Positions 36,360 through 45,779 of a stretch of 64,000 bases of DNA are shown here, piece by piece. The translations under genes and the position numbers were made by a program. This DNA is from Halorubrum sp. BOL3-1. GTDB taxonomy: Archaea; Halobacteriota; Halobacteria; Halobacteriales; Haloferacaceae. The stretch covers positions 2,542,001-2,606,000 of the forward strand of contig NZ_CP034692.1 of assembly GCF_004114375.1 (NCBI RefSeq), written 5' to 3'. The notes beneath the pieces are model-generated. The model made no database searches, was not told the DNA's origin, and saw only the letters and a program-made list of their open reading frames with translations. Within the stretch, counting starts at the first letter, position 1; every line of letters begins with the position of its first letter.

Positions 36360-38675
36360 TCAGTCATCCGTAAACCGCTCGCGCTCCCTGAGCGCGAACT
36401 CGGTCCCGTACCGCTCGACCAGCGGGACGTACGCGTCTCCGAGCGCGCGCATACATGTGCCCGTCGAGACGAACCCGAGGTCGGCGGCGACCTCCTGTGC
36501 CGGTTGAGCCTGAAGCACCTTCCGAACGAGCAGGCGCTCCTCGCGGTCGCCGAGGGGGGCGCCGGCGTCCTCCACGCCGGTCTCCTCGGTCCCCTCGATC
36601 AGCGCCGCGAGCGCGAGGTCCCGGAACGCGCCGGGCGCGGTGTCGTACATCCCCAGGCCGACCGCAGCGCCGACCACCGACCGCCACTCCGTCTCGGTGA
36701 GATCGACCGCAACGGGGGCGGAACACGCCCGGAGCGCCCCCCGGACCACGTCGGAGTCGACGTCGCGGTGCGCGTCCGAGAGCCCGTCGCGCTCGCGGTC
36801 CCGGAAGGCGACGGCGTGCCGGTCGAGCAGGTCGCGGCCGGTCTCCGTCACCGGGCGGAGCATGACCGCGGAGTGTTCCCCCGAGGCGTCGTTCCGGCTC
36901 GTCGAGAGGTGGACCGTCCGGTAGCCCGCCCGCCGCCAGAAGCGGAGCAGCCGCGGCGTCGCGCCGTAGCTGACCGAGAAGTAATCGACCACCCCCCCGA
37001 ACTCCGCGTGGACCTCGTCGAGCAGCCGCGAGCCGAACCCGGCGTCCCGGAGCGCGTGGTGGGTCGCGATCCGGACCGTCCGCAGGCCGCGCGGCCCGGC
37101 CGCGTCCTCGTCGCGCAGCTGGCTCGTGAGCAGGTCCGGCACCATGTTCCCGCGGACGCGCTCGCCCTCGTACATCCGCTCCCGGGTCCCGGCGTCGAGT
37201 CCGCCCTCGCGCGCGAGCAGCGCGACCGCGACGACCCGGCCGCCCGCGACGAGCGCCCGAGCGGTGAGGTTCGGCGCGTCGAGCAGCCGGGCGAGGTCGT
37301 TCGGCTCGGTCCGGTAGTGCGCGGCAACGAGCAGCCCGAACGCCTCCGAGAGCAGCGTCTCGTCCGCGAGCAGGTCCTCCGGCGCGAGCGCGCGGTACGT
37401 CGCCTCGCCGGCCGACGCGTCCGCGACCGCCTCGTCGACCGCGGGCCGAGCGTCGAGGAGGAGCGCGTGCGACGCCCCCGCCTCTACCGGATCGTTCCGC
37501 GCGTACCGGATCGGCTCGTCAAGCCGGACGTCCCGCACCGCGAACCGCGAGTCGAGCAGGCGCTCCCGGAACCGCACCGCGAACCCGCGGCCGGCGCCCT
37601 CGTAGCCGTGGACCGTCGTACAGAACGCGACCGCGGGCGCATCGAGGAACTCCTCCAGCAGCCGCACCGGGAGCGCCGCGGCCTCGTCGACCATCGCGGC
37701 GTCCGCCTCGCCGGCGACCGCCGCGGCCGCCGCGGGCGGCAGGAACCGGACGCGACCGCCCGCCGGAGTCCGGAGTTCGCGGTCGTCGCCGTCACCGCTC
37801 AGGTCTACCTCGCCGCCGTTCCCGTCGGTTTCGCTTCCGATCAGTTCCCGCGCTCGCGCAAACACCTCCGCGGCGTTCCGGAACGCGGGCGCGGTGACGA
37901 GCACGTCGGCGCCCCCGAGCGCGAGCGCGCCCGCCGCCAGGCCCGCCGCGCTCGACTTCCCGCGCCCCCGGTCCGACTCGACGACGACCGCGGAGTCGGG
38001 CTCCGCGAGCGCCTCGAACGCCCGCAGCGCCCGTGACTGACCGCTCGTGCGGCAGGCGCCGTACGCGACCGCGGAGAACATCGTGTCCGGCGGTGCGTCC
38101 GGCGATGCGTTCGGTCGGTCGACGGACTCGTCGCGCGCTTCGGTCCCGCTCCGCGTGAGTCCGTCGCGTTCGAGGACGTCGCCCTCCGCGTCGTCACCGA
38201 GCGCGACGACCGCAATACCGGGATGCGTCCGGAGCGTCGAAACGAGGCGCCTGCGGAACCGCCCAGTCACGTCGTCGACGCCGTAGGGGGGCACCGCGAG
38301 CGAGTCGTCGAAGCGGTCGCGGATCTCCGGCCAGTCGTCGAGTGCGGGCGTCAGGAGGACCAGCAGTCCGCCGCCGTCGACCGCGCCGACAGCCCGGCCG
38401 AGGGCGTTCGGCACGAACTGCTCGTGGCAGTCCAGAACGACCGCCTCGCGCGTGTGACCGAGGAGCTCGTCGGCGTTTCGGGGGCGGTGTTCCTCGAACC
38501 GGAACCCCTCTCGCGTCGAGACGAACGAGACGTCCCCACCGGCGATCTCGGCCGACTCGATCGCGTCGTACGCGGCGTCGACCGCGCGGTCGCGGTCCCC
38601 CGCGAGCGTGAGGACGCGCCGCTCGTTCGCTTGCTCGGCCTCGGCTTGAAGCCGCCGCGTGACCTCCGCGATCAT
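36360..38675 (-). CDS. tmcA: tRNA(Met) cytidine acetyltransferase
   Basis: 771 residues from the ATG at 38675 (upstream in-frame sequence is shadow). N-terminal DUF1726, a helicase-like ATPase module with Walker A in ESDRGRGKSSAAG (about residue 235) and MVDEAAALP, then a GNAT acetyltransferase module with RIATHHALRDAGFGSRLL (about 535-552) and the C-terminal tRNA-binding domain. It puts an acetyl group on cytidine 34 of elongator tRNA-Met, or on other RNAs as in related archaea. Two acidic inserts (about 175-195, 280-295) are halophilic. Confidence 0.93.
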   Translation of the reverse strand: MIAEVTRRLQAEAEQANERRVLTLAGDRDRAVDAAYDAIESAEIAGGDVSFVSTREGFRFEEHRPRNADELLGHTREAVVLDCHEQFVPNALGRAVGAVDGGGLLVLLTPALDDWPEIRDRFDDSLAVPPYGVDDVTGRFRRRLVSTLRTHPGIAVVALGDDAEGDVLERDGLTRSGTEARDESVDRPNASPDAPPDTMFSAVAYGACRTSGQSRALRAFEALAEPDSAVVVESDRGRGKSSAAGLAAGALALGGADVLVTAPAFRNAAEVFARARELIGSETDGNGGEVDLSGDGDDRELRTPAGGRVRFLPPAAAAAVAGEADAAMVDEAAALPVRLLEEFLDAPAVAFCTTVHGYEGAGRGFAVRFRERLLDSRFAVRDVRLDEPIRYARNDPVEAGASHALLLDARPAVDEAVADASAGEATYRALAPEDLLADETLLSEAFGLLVAAHYRTEPNDLARLLDAPNLTARALVAGGRVVAVALLAREGGLDAGTRERMYEGERVRGNMVPDLLTSQLRDEDAAGPRGLRTVRIATHHALRDAGFGSRLLDEVHAEFGGVVDYFSVSYGATPRLLRFWRRAGYRTVHLSTSRNDASGEHSAVMLRPVTETGRDLLDRHAVAFRDRERDGLSDAHRDVDSDVVRGALRACSAPVAVDLTETEWRSVVGAAVGLGMYDTAPGAFRDLALAALIEGTEETGVEDAGAPLGDREERLLVRKVLQAQPAQEVAADLGFVSTGTCMRALGDAYVPLVERYGTEFALRERERFTDD

Positions 38676-38804
38676 CTCCGCTCGTCGTTGCCGAGGTGCG
38701 GTGATGTGTCTTGCCCTCCGCGTTGCCGGGGTCGCGTCGCCGGGCGAACCGGTGACGCCCGCGAAGGCGGGAGGCTTACGGACTCTCGGCGCGTCGCCCC
38801 GGAC

Positions 38805-39251
38805 ATGACCACGGTCACGCTCATCGGGACACGGCTCGCGGACGTCGGCCGCGAGTTCGTCTACGAGGGAGAATCGACCGACTGCGAGGGGTGTCCCTAC
38901 CGCAGTCAGTGTCTCAACCTGTCGGAAGGAACGCGCTACCGGGTGACCGGAATTCGCGAGAACGCGCAGACGCTCGACTGCGCGGTCCACGATGCGGGCG
39001 TTCGAGCGGTCGAGGTCGAACCCGCGTCGGTTCCGGCGAACGTTCCGGCGGAACACGCGTACGCTGGAAGCAGGGTGTCCCTCGCCGGTCCCTGCCCGCA
39101 CACCGAGTGCCCGAGCCACGGGTACTGCGTCCCCGACGGCGCCGATTTCGACGACGAACGCGTCATCGACCAGGTACTGGGCGAGCCGCCCCACGAGACG
39201 TGTGCGCTCGACCGAGACCTGACGCTCGTGGAGTTCCGCGCGGAGGAGTGA
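38805..39251 (+). CDS. UPF0179 family cysteine-rich protein
   Basis: 148 residues from the ATG at 38805. Conserved start VTLIGTRLADVGREFVYEG, then CEGCPYRSQCLNL and CPHTECPSHGYC. About eight cysteines could hold zinc or an iron-sulfur centre. The family is nearly confined to archaea; function unknown. Divergent from tmcA. Confidence 0.92.
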   Translation: MTTVTLIGTRLADVGREFVYEGESTDCEGCPYRSQCLNLSEGTRYRVTGIRENAQTLDCAVHDAGVRAVEVEPASVPANVPAEHAYAGSRVSLAGPCPHTECPSHGYCVPDGADFDDERVIDQVLGEPPHETCALDRDLTLVEFRAEE

Positions 39252-39285
39252 GGCCGCGAGACCGACCGGCCCGCCGAATCGACGC

Positions 39286-40011
39286 CTACAGCTCGGTGAT
39301 CGCGTTCAGCGTGATCCGAATCGCGCGTTCGACGTTGTCCTTCGCCTTCTCCGGCAGCTCGTCGTCGGAGTCCGCGCCCTTCTGTGACCCCGCGACGAGG
39401 TTGCCGTCGACGGTACAGATGGCGCCCGCGGCCAGCCCCTTGCGGCGCGCGAGGGAGAAGACGGTCGCGGCCTCCATCTCGATCGCGAGCAGGTTCGCGT
39501 CGTTCCAGTCGTCGACGTACTCGTCGCTCTCGTTGTAGAACGCGTCATCGGAGACGATCGGACCGACGTGGATCTCCTCGTCGTTGTCCTCGGCGGCGTC
39601 GACGAGCCCAGTGAGGACGTCGTAGTCCGGGACCGCGGGATACACTTCGTCCTCGTAGCGCTTGCTCGTTCCCTCCTCCTTCGCGGCGCCCGTCGCGACG
39701 ACCATGTCGCCAACCTCCATGTCCGCCTGGAGCGCGCCGCAGGTGCCACAGCGGACGAACGTCTCGACGCCGACCCGCGAGAGCTCCTCGACCGCGATCG
39801 CTGCCGACGGACAGCCGATCCCCGTCGAGCAGATCGTGAGGTCGGTCCCCTCGTAGCTCGCGTTGACGAGCTTGTACTCGCGGTTCTGCTCGACGACCTC
39901 GCTGTCGTCGCACAGGTCCGCGATCCGGTCGACGCGCCCCGGGTCGCCGGGGATGACCGCGATCTCGTGGACGTCGCCTTCCTCGACCAGCAGGTGCGGC
40001 TGTTTCGCCAT
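39286..40011 (-). CDS. Nucleoside phosphorylase (uridine phosphorylase-like)
   Basis: 241 residues from the ATG at 40011. MAKQPHLLVEEGDVHEIAVIPGDPGRVDRIADL contains the GDPxRV phosphate loop; CSTGIGCPSAAIAVEEL and LLAIEMEAATVFSLA (MEAA ribose/base contacts) define the family. It cleaves a nucleoside with phosphate, giving base plus ribose-1-phosphate, probably uridine. CGTTTTTGC on the minus strand (about 40,034-40,042) is its likely TATA box; a second AT-rich block is at 40,075-40,110. Confidence 0.9.
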   Translation of the reverse strand: MAKQPHLLVEEGDVHEIAVIPGDPGRVDRIADLCDDSEVVEQNREYKLVNASYEGTDLTICSTGIGCPSAAIAVEELSRVGVETFVRCGTCGALQADMEVGDMVVATGAAKEEGTSKRYEDEVYPAVPDYDVLTGLVDAAEDNDEEIHVGPIVSDDAFYNESDEYVDDWNDANLLAIEMEAATVFSLARRKGLAAGAICTVDGNLVAGSQKGADSDDELPEKAKDNVERAIRITLNAITEL

Positions 40012-40197
40012 GTCGGCGGAGACAGCCGCCGCGCGCAAAAACGGACCGGTCGGCAGGTGGGAAAAGCGACACAAACAAAATTTGATATCGCGAAATATAA
40101 TTTATAACTTCTTTCGAACCACAGCGGTCGGCGTTTCGATCGGGCCGGGATCCGCGACGATCGGCCGTTTTATCGCCCGACAGCGTCAGGATCGGGT

Positions 40198-40395
40198 ATG
40201 ACAGACGCGGACGCCTCGGCCGACCTCGGCTCGACGACCGGCGCGCTCGTTGTCACGTTCCTCCTCGTCACGCCGGTCGCGGGGACACTGCTTGACTTCA
40301 ACTGGACGCAGGCGGTGTTGCTCGGCGGGTTCGCCGGCGTCACGGCTGTCATATCGGCGTGGCTGACGGCGCGGCGGGGGGCCGGAACCGAGTGA
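40198..40395 (+). CDS. Small two-helix membrane protein
   Basis: 65 residues: acidic start, hydrophobic segments at about 15-33 and 37-55, short basic end. TTTTATC at 40168-40174 lies about 27 bases before the ATG, as expected for a leaderless gene. No family recognised. Confidence 0.65.
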   Translation: MTDADASADLGSTTGALVVTFLLVTPVAGTLLDFNWTQAVLLGGFAGVTAVISAWLTARRGAGTE

Positions 40396-40459
40396 GCGCA
40401 CATCTGCGCTGCCACCGCGTGAGAACTCGCGCTCGGAGTTATGTCGGCTCAGACCGAAA

Positions 40460-40471
40460 TTTCACGTGAAA
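40460..40471. promoter_or_regulatory. 12-base palindrome before the amphi-Trp gene
   Basis: TTTCACGTGAAA, perfectly symmetrical, three bases before the preferred ATG at 40474. It may be an operator; if the alternative ATG at 40441 is used it is coding. Confidence 0.4.
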
Positions 40472-40473
40472 CC

Positions 40474-40716
40474 ATGCCCGAGGAACAACTGTTCAAGACG
40501 GAGGAATCGACGGCGAGAGCCGAGATCGCCGACGCGCTCGTCGCGGCGGCCGAGGAGGTCGAGGCCGGGTCCGTGCGCCTGACCGACGCGAGCGACGAAG
40601 TGACCGTTGAGGTCCCGGAGAACCCGCAGTTCGAGGTCGAACTCGAACGGCTCACGGACTCGGAGACGGGCGAGGAGCGGTACGAGCTGGAGTACGAGAT
40701 CCGCTGGACGAGGTGA
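40474..40716 (+). CDS. amphi-Trp domain protein
   Basis: 80 residues from the ATG at 40474 (MPEEQLFKTEES, the usual family start); an ATG at 40441 would add 11 residues. The core is a beta-rich domain ending LERLTDSETGEERYELEYEIRWTR with the terminal Trp that names the domain. Short amphi-Trp proteins are common in haloarchaea; role unknown. Confidence 0.82.
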   Translation: MPEEQLFKTEESTARAEIADALVAAAEEVEAGSVRLTDASDEVTVEVPENPQFEVELERLTDSETGEERYELEYEIRWTR

Positions 40717-40822
40717 CGACCTCGGCTCGGCGCCGCCGTTTTTGAGAGTATTTCGGCGTCGAATCCCCTCGCGCGTCGCAGTCGACGGAGTGGTTATCGC
40801 GACTGAGAGCCCGGACGGAGGA

Positions 40823-40829
40823 TTTTATA
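40823..40829 (+). promoter_or_regulatory. TATA-like box of the 568-residue surface protein gene
   Basis: TTTTATA 25-31 bases before the ATG at 40854. Confidence 0.55.
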
Positions 40830-40853
40830 CCCGCTCGGCGTCGACACCCTCTA

Positions 40854-42560
40854 ATGCGTTTCAGTCGCGACCGTCGGGGCCAGTCGGTCGTGGTTGGGAC
40901 GGTGATCCTGTTCGGGTTCCTGATCGTCGCGCTCGGGGTCTACCAGGTTCAGGTCGTGCCGACGGAGAACGCGGATGTCGAGTTCGAGCACAGCCAGGCG
41001 GTCGAAGACGACTTCGGTGACCTCCGAAACGACGTCCTCCGGGCGGGTTCGACGGGGTCGACCGGGTCGACGCAGGTGCGACTCGGCACGCGGTACCCGT
41101 CCCGAACGTTCTTCGTGAATCCGCCGCCCGTGTCGGGGTCGCTCTCGACGGAGGAGACCGGCGCGATACGGATCCGGAACGCGACGGTCGGCGGCGGCGC
41201 CCGCGAGAACGCCCGTCGGTTCTGGAACGCCACCGACCCGACGTTCGAGACGCGATCGATCCGGTACGACGCGCGCTACAACGAGTTCCGCGGCGCACCC
41301 GAACTCGTCTACGAACACTCCGTCATCGCGGCCGAGTTCGACGACGCGGTCCTGCTGCGGACCGGGCAGACGGTCGTCTCGGACGGCCGAATCTCGCTGA
41401 CCGCGCTGAGCGGATCGGTGTCGGAAAGCGGCATCGAGCGCCGCAGCGTCGATCCGCGGGCCGTCTCCGCGAGCGGCACCACCGTCCCGCTCACTCCGGT
41501 GAGCGGGTCGATCACCCTGGAACTCCCGACCGCAGTCGAGAACGCGTCCGCGCTCGCGACGCGGTGGAACGGCAGTCTGCCGGCCGGCGCGACCGCGGCG
41601 ATGAACGCGACCGGTGACGCGGTGCGAATCACCCTTCCGAACGGCTCCGACCCCTACCGACTGGCGCTCTCGGAGGTTTCGCTCGACAACACCGGCAACA
41701 CCGAGCCCGCGTACGTCGTTCCGGTCGGCTCGCAGACCGCGAGCGTCGGCGAGCCGGTCACCGTCGAGGTGCGCGACCGCTACAACAACCCCGCGCCCGA
41801 CGCGACAGTCGGGTTCGACGGGACGAACGAGACGACCGGCGACGACGGGCGCGCGTTCTTCGAGCCGACCGCGAGCGGCCCGCTCACGGCGGCAATCAAT
41901 GGGACCGTGGGACCGAGCTACGAGTCCGTGACGTTCGACGTGTCCGAGGGTGGTGGGGTAGAGAATCGGACGTTCGACGTGGAGTGGGACGAGAGCGATC
42001 CCGTTTCGATCGAGGAGGGAACGAGCGAGTCGCTTGATATTCTGGTGGCCGACGCCGCGTCTGACCAGCGGGTCGACGGCGCCGCGGTCGATGTCTCCTT
42101 CGCGCCCCTCGGAAACGTGAGTGGACTCCCCAGCGTTCCGGAACCGCCGAAGACGGGCTCGGACGGTCGGACGACCGTCGACATGTTCAACACGGACGAA
42201 TCGTCGGCCGGCGACTCGTTCACGCTCTACGCCGCGAGTGGCGACGACGTGGACCGACTCGTCGTGGACGTCGTCGAGTCGACGGGTACGTACGAGATCC
42301 TGAGCGTCGACCCCGAGCCCGCGGGCGGAAACGACATAGATGTCAACTTCGAGATTGACACCGACGACGCCGGCGCTCAGGTGAACGTCCAGTCGCTCGA
42401 CGACGGCGGGGCCGTGCGCGACGAGACCGGACTTGTCCCCGTCGGTCCACAGCCACAGACGGAGACGATCAAGGGGGCGAACCAAGCCGCCGAAGTCCGT
42501 GTAATCCTCTACGACAGTGACGGCGATGAGCGGGACCGGCAGACAGTGTCGTACCCCTGA
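40854..42560 (+). CDS. Large pilin-like surface protein with Ig-like domains
   Basis: 568 residues. The start RFSRDRRGQSVVVGTVILFGFLIVALGVYQVQ has the charged-then-hydrophobic form of archaeal type IV pilin signals, with a likely PibD cut after RG. The rest is extracellular and acidic: a beta-rich part (about 35-280), a bacterial Ig-like segment (VGEPVTVEVRDRYNNPAPDATVGFDGTNETTGDDGRAFF), and a second around 385-470. Many NxT/S sites are available for N-glycosylation. The next gene is similar in plan, 96 bases downstream. Likely a filament-tip or cell-surface adhesin; role inferred. Confidence 0.75.
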   Translation: MRFSRDRRGQSVVVGTVILFGFLIVALGVYQVQVVPTENADVEFEHSQAVEDDFGDLRNDVLRAGSTGSTGSTQVRLGTRYPSRTFFVNPPPVSGSLSTEETGAIRIRNATVGGGARENARRFWNATDPTFETRSIRYDARYNEFRGAPELVYEHSVIAAEFDDAVLLRTGQTVVSDGRISLTALSGSVSESGIERRSVDPRAVSASGTTVPLTPVSGSITLELPTAVENASALATRWNGSLPAGATAAMNATGDAVRITLPNGSDPYRLALSEVSLDNTGNTEPAYVVPVGSQTASVGEPVTVEVRDRYNNPAPDATVGFDGTNETTGDDGRAFFEPTASGPLTAAINGTVGPSYESVTFDVSEGGGVENRTFDVEWDESDPVSIEEGTSESLDILVADAASDQRVDGAAVDVSFAPLGNVSGLPSVPEPPKTGSDGRTTVDMFNTDESSAGDSFTLYAASGDDVDRLVVDVVESTGTYEILSVDPEPAGGNDIDVNFEIDTDDAGAQVNVQSLDDGGAVRDETGLVPVGPQPQTETIKGANQAAEVRVILYDSDGDERDRQTVSYP

Positions 42561-42656
42561 CCGGCGGAGTGCTTCGGTCTGATCGACGTTATCGCCCGCG
42601 ATAGCTGCGACGAGTTATTGAAATAACGTGTCGTCGTGTTCCGATCCAAGTCTCGC

Positions 42657-44213
42657 ATGCTTTCCTCCCCCACCGCCCGCGCCCAGTCCGAGACGGTCGG
42701 GGTGATCCTGCTGCTCGGCGTCTTCGTCATCACGGCCGGCGCGGTCGGCGTGGCCGTCGTCGGCGACGTCACCAGTGATACCGACGAGGTCGTTCTCTCG
42801 GCGGATCTGACGGCCGACGGTGCGGATTTCCGCGTGAGCCACCTCGGTGGCGACACCGTCCCCAACGAGGACCTCGCGGTCGTCGTCAGGACCGAGGGCA
42901 ACACCACGCGGTACCCGTTCGACCCGCCGGACGGTCGGTTCGGACCCGGCAATGAGCGGATCTTCTCGAACGCGCTCGCCCTGAACGCGTCGAACGAGGT
43001 TCGACTCTACCACGAACCGTCGGGAACGCGGGTCGAACGAGAGACGTTCGTCCCGGGGCCGGAACCGGCCGCCGAGATGGGCGCGATCGAGGGGACGGTC
43101 ACCGGGCCGGGCGCGGCCTCGATGCGGGTCGCGTCGGGCGCTTCGTTCTCGGTCCGGCAGGCGGCCGACCCGCTCCCCGGCGCCACCGTCGCCGTCGACG
43201 GGGCCGGTCGCGTCGCAGAGGTGACGACCGGTGTCGGCGGAACCTACCGGATCGACGGACTCGAACCGGGCGAGTACGAGGTGTCAGCTCGCGCACCCGG
43301 ACTCGCCGTCTCGGCGGCTACGGCCACTGTCGAGGCGAACGCGACGACGACGGTTGACTTCCGGCTCGACCCGCTCCGGCCGGCCGAGTTCGCGGTCGAC
43401 ATCGAGGGCGTCGACGCGACGGTCGACGCCGGCGACCCCGTCACGGTCGACGCGACCGTCGAGAACGTCGGCGACGAGACCGGGACGAAGACCGTCGCAC
43501 TGCGCGTCGGCGACAAGACGGTCGGTTCGAGCGACCTCGAACTCGATCCGGGCGAACGCCGCACCGTCTCGCTGCGCTGGCAGACGCTCCCGACCGATGT
43601 CGGCGAGCGGACGCTCACCGTCGACGTCGAGGACGACGAGGCGACGACGACCGTCGAAGTCCTCGACACGGCGACGGACGCGGTCGCGTACACCGACCGC
43701 GACCGCGACGGCGACCCGGACAAGCGGTACACCGCGGTCGAACTCGCCTTCCTCGGTTCGGTCGAGGGCGACCTCGTCGTGTACGACGACGTCGCGGTCC
43801 GCGTGCCTGTCGGCGCGGCGGCGGAAGGAAACGTCACGGTCCGTGACGGCGTCACGGTGCGTGCGACTGGGATCGATCTCGAAGCCGGCGGCGACGTCCG
43901 GATCGGCGACGGGTCTCGGCTCGACACCGATCCGGAAGGCTTCTTGGTGGCGGACACGGGCGACGTCACGCTCCGGGCCGGCGGCGATCTCAATACTCGC
44001 GGCGCGACGATCGTCACCTCCGCGAGCGCTTGGCTCAGGGCCAGCGCCGGCGACATCGAACTGCGCGCCGGCCGCGACGCCGACCTCCGCGACGGAACGT
44101 TCGAGGCAGTTGGACGGTCGTGGGTCGGGGGGAGCGACGGTCGGATTGCGGTCACGGCAGACGGCGCGGTCCGCACCGACGGCGCGTCGTTCGACCCGGA
44201 GCGTGAGGAGTGA
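42657..44213 (+). CDS. Pilin-signal adhesin with carboxypeptidase-regulatory, CARDB and beta-helix-like domains
   Basis: 518 residues from the ATG at 42657 (a GTG at 42636 would add seven). ARAQSETVGVILLLGVFVITAGAVGVAVVGDV is a typical haloarchaeal type IV pilin N-terminus. Then come a CarboxypepD_reg-like domain (PLPGATVAVDGAGRVAEVTTGVGGTYRIDGLEPGEYEVSARAPG, about 170-215), a CARDB-like domain (DPVTVDATVENVGDETGTKTVALRVGDKTVG) and a C-terminal repeat region with GDVTLRAGGDL and GDIELRAGRDADL, suggesting a small beta-helix. Probably surface-exposed, with the gene before it. Confidence 0.78.
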   Translation: MLSSPTARAQSETVGVILLLGVFVITAGAVGVAVVGDVTSDTDEVVLSADLTADGADFRVSHLGGDTVPNEDLAVVVRTEGNTTRYPFDPPDGRFGPGNERIFSNALALNASNEVRLYHEPSGTRVERETFVPGPEPAAEMGAIEGTVTGPGAASMRVASGASFSVRQAADPLPGATVAVDGAGRVAEVTTGVGGTYRIDGLEPGEYEVSARAPGLAVSAATATVEANATTTVDFRLDPLRPAEFAVDIEGVDATVDAGDPVTVDATVENVGDETGTKTVALRVGDKTVGSSDLELDPGERRTVSLRWQTLPTDVGERTLTVDVEDDEATTTVEVLDTATDAVAYTDRDRDGDPDKRYTAVELAFLGSVEGDLVVYDDVAVRVPVGAAAEGNVTVRDGVTVRATGIDLEAGGDVRIGDGSRLDTDPEGFLVADTGDVTLRAGGDLNTRGATIVTSASAWLRASAGDIELRAGRDADLRDGTFEAVGRSWVGGSDGRIAVTADGAVRTDGASFDPEREE

Positions 44214-44290
44214 CCCGCCGGACGTGAGGTTCCACGATCGACGTAACCCCCATCGACAAAGCCATATGCCCTCCTTATGAACAACCGCCT

Positions 44291-45634
44291 ATGACCGAAG
44301 TCGGCATCGACGCCGTCGAGATCTGGACCGGGAAGCTCAAACTCGACCTGCCGGGGACGTTCGCGCCGGAGAAGGGCGACGATCCGGAGAAGTACACGAA
44401 GGGACTCGGGCTCACCAACTCCTCGTTCCCGGACGTGTACGAGGACATCGTCACGATGGGTGCCAACGCCGCGAAGCAACTGATGGACCGGAAGGGGCTC
44501 GAACCGGCGGACATCGGCCGGATCGACGTCGCCACCGAGTCGGCGTTCGACCACTCGAAGCCGGTGTCGACATACATCTCGGGCTGTCTCGAACAGGTGT
44601 ACGACGGCGACTTCACCCACGCCAACAAGGGCGAGCGTAAGTTCGCCTGCTTGGCGGGGACGCAGGCGATAGACGACGCGTACAACTGGATCCAAGCCGG
44701 CCGGAACCGCGACCGCCCCGCGATCGTGATCACGACCGACACGGCGCTGTACGCCCGCGGCGACCCCGGCGAGGCGACGCAGGGCGCCGGCGCCGTCGCG
44801 ATGCTGATCGACGAGGACCCGTCCGTCGTCGAGCTGTCGACCGATCAGGGATACGGGTCAAAAGACGAGACGGACTTCCTCAAGCCGAACCAGCAGTTCC
44901 CCAGCGTCGACGGGAAACGCTCCGTACAGGTGTACCTCTCTCGGATGCGCGAGGCCCTGGAAGACTACGAGTCGGTCACCGACGACATCGAACTGGAGGA
45001 TTTCACGTACGCCCCGTTCCACACGCCGTTCCCCGGCATGGTCCGGAAAGCGGCGCTGCTCGCGTACCGCCACGTCATCCGCGACACCGCCCACGAGGAC
45101 GCCCTGGCCGACGAGATCGGTCGCCAGCCCCGAGAAGCGGAGTACGACGACCGCGAGGCCTACGAGGAGGCGATCCGCGGGTACATGGACGAGCTGAAAA
45201 CCACGGAGCAGTATCAGACGTGGTACGACACGGCCGTCGAGCCGACCTTAGAACTCTCTCGCGAGGTCGGCAACTGGTACACCAGTTCCGTCCACATCGC
45301 CCGCGTGAGCGCGCTGCGAGACGCCCTGACCCGGGACCGCGAGTTCGTCGGGAACACCCTGCTCGTCGCCTCCTACGGCTCCGGCGCGCAGGCCGAGATC
45401 CACGCCGAGACGATCCGCGAGGGGTGGCGCGCGGAGATCGAGGGGCTCGACATCGACGCCCAGCTCGACGCCCGCTACGACCTCACTTGGGACGAGTACG
45501 AGGACGTTCACGACGTCCATGAGTACGACATGGACGTCGAACGCGAGATCGAGGAGTTCACCCAGCCCGACGGGGAGTTCGTCTTCACCGGCTGGGGCCG
45601 GATGAACGAGCGGAAGTACGACTACGTCGCCTGA
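44291..45634 (+). CDS. hmgB: Hydroxymethylglutaryl-CoA synthase
   Basis: 447 residues. Condenses acetoacetyl-CoA with acetyl-CoA to make HMG-CoA, the entry to the mevalonate route to archaeal lipids and carotenoids. The catalytic Cys120 lies in ERKFACLAGTQA; other blocks are GLGLTNSSFPDVYEDIVTMGANAAKQL, ATESAFDHSKP, ATQGAGAVAMLI and YAPFHTPFPGMVRKA. It is the eukaryotic/bacterial-like type typical of haloarchaea, longer than the DUF35-dependent archaeal form. Confidence 0.94.
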   Translation: MTEVGIDAVEIWTGKLKLDLPGTFAPEKGDDPEKYTKGLGLTNSSFPDVYEDIVTMGANAAKQLMDRKGLEPADIGRIDVATESAFDHSKPVSTYISGCLEQVYDGDFTHANKGERKFACLAGTQAIDDAYNWIQAGRNRDRPAIVITTDTALYARGDPGEATQGAGAVAMLIDEDPSVVELSTDQGYGSKDETDFLKPNQQFPSVDGKRSVQVYLSRMREALEDYESVTDDIELEDFTYAPFHTPFPGMVRKAALLAYRHVIRDTAHEDALADEIGRQPREAEYDDREAYEEAIRGYMDELKTTEQYQTWYDTAVEPTLELSREVGNWYTSSVHIARVSALRDALTRDREFVGNTLLVASYGSGAQAEIHAETIREGWRAEIEGLDIDAQLDARYDLTWDEYEDVHDVHEYDMDVEREIEEFTQPDGEFVFTGWGRMNERKYDYVA

Positions 45635-45747
45635 TCGGTCCGAGCCGAGAGTCACCCGTTCGGTCCGGACACCGACCCTCCTAACGCGCTCCCGTGACGC
45701 CGCTCTCCCGTGAAAACCGGTCACACGACGTCTCACGAATACGATGG

Positions 45748-45755
45748 GTTTAAAC
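45748..45755 (+). promoter_or_regulatory. TATA-like box of rps19e
   Basis: GGTTTAAA 25-32 bases before the ATG at 45780; supports that start. Confidence 0.55.
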
Positions 45756-45779
45756 GACGTTAGGCTGAAATTCACCTCA

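Noticed and set aside
36270-38036. 588-codon plus-strand open frame
   Set aside because: Antisense of tmcA; its start lies in the dispersed repeat and the product is Arg/Pro-rich without any motif.
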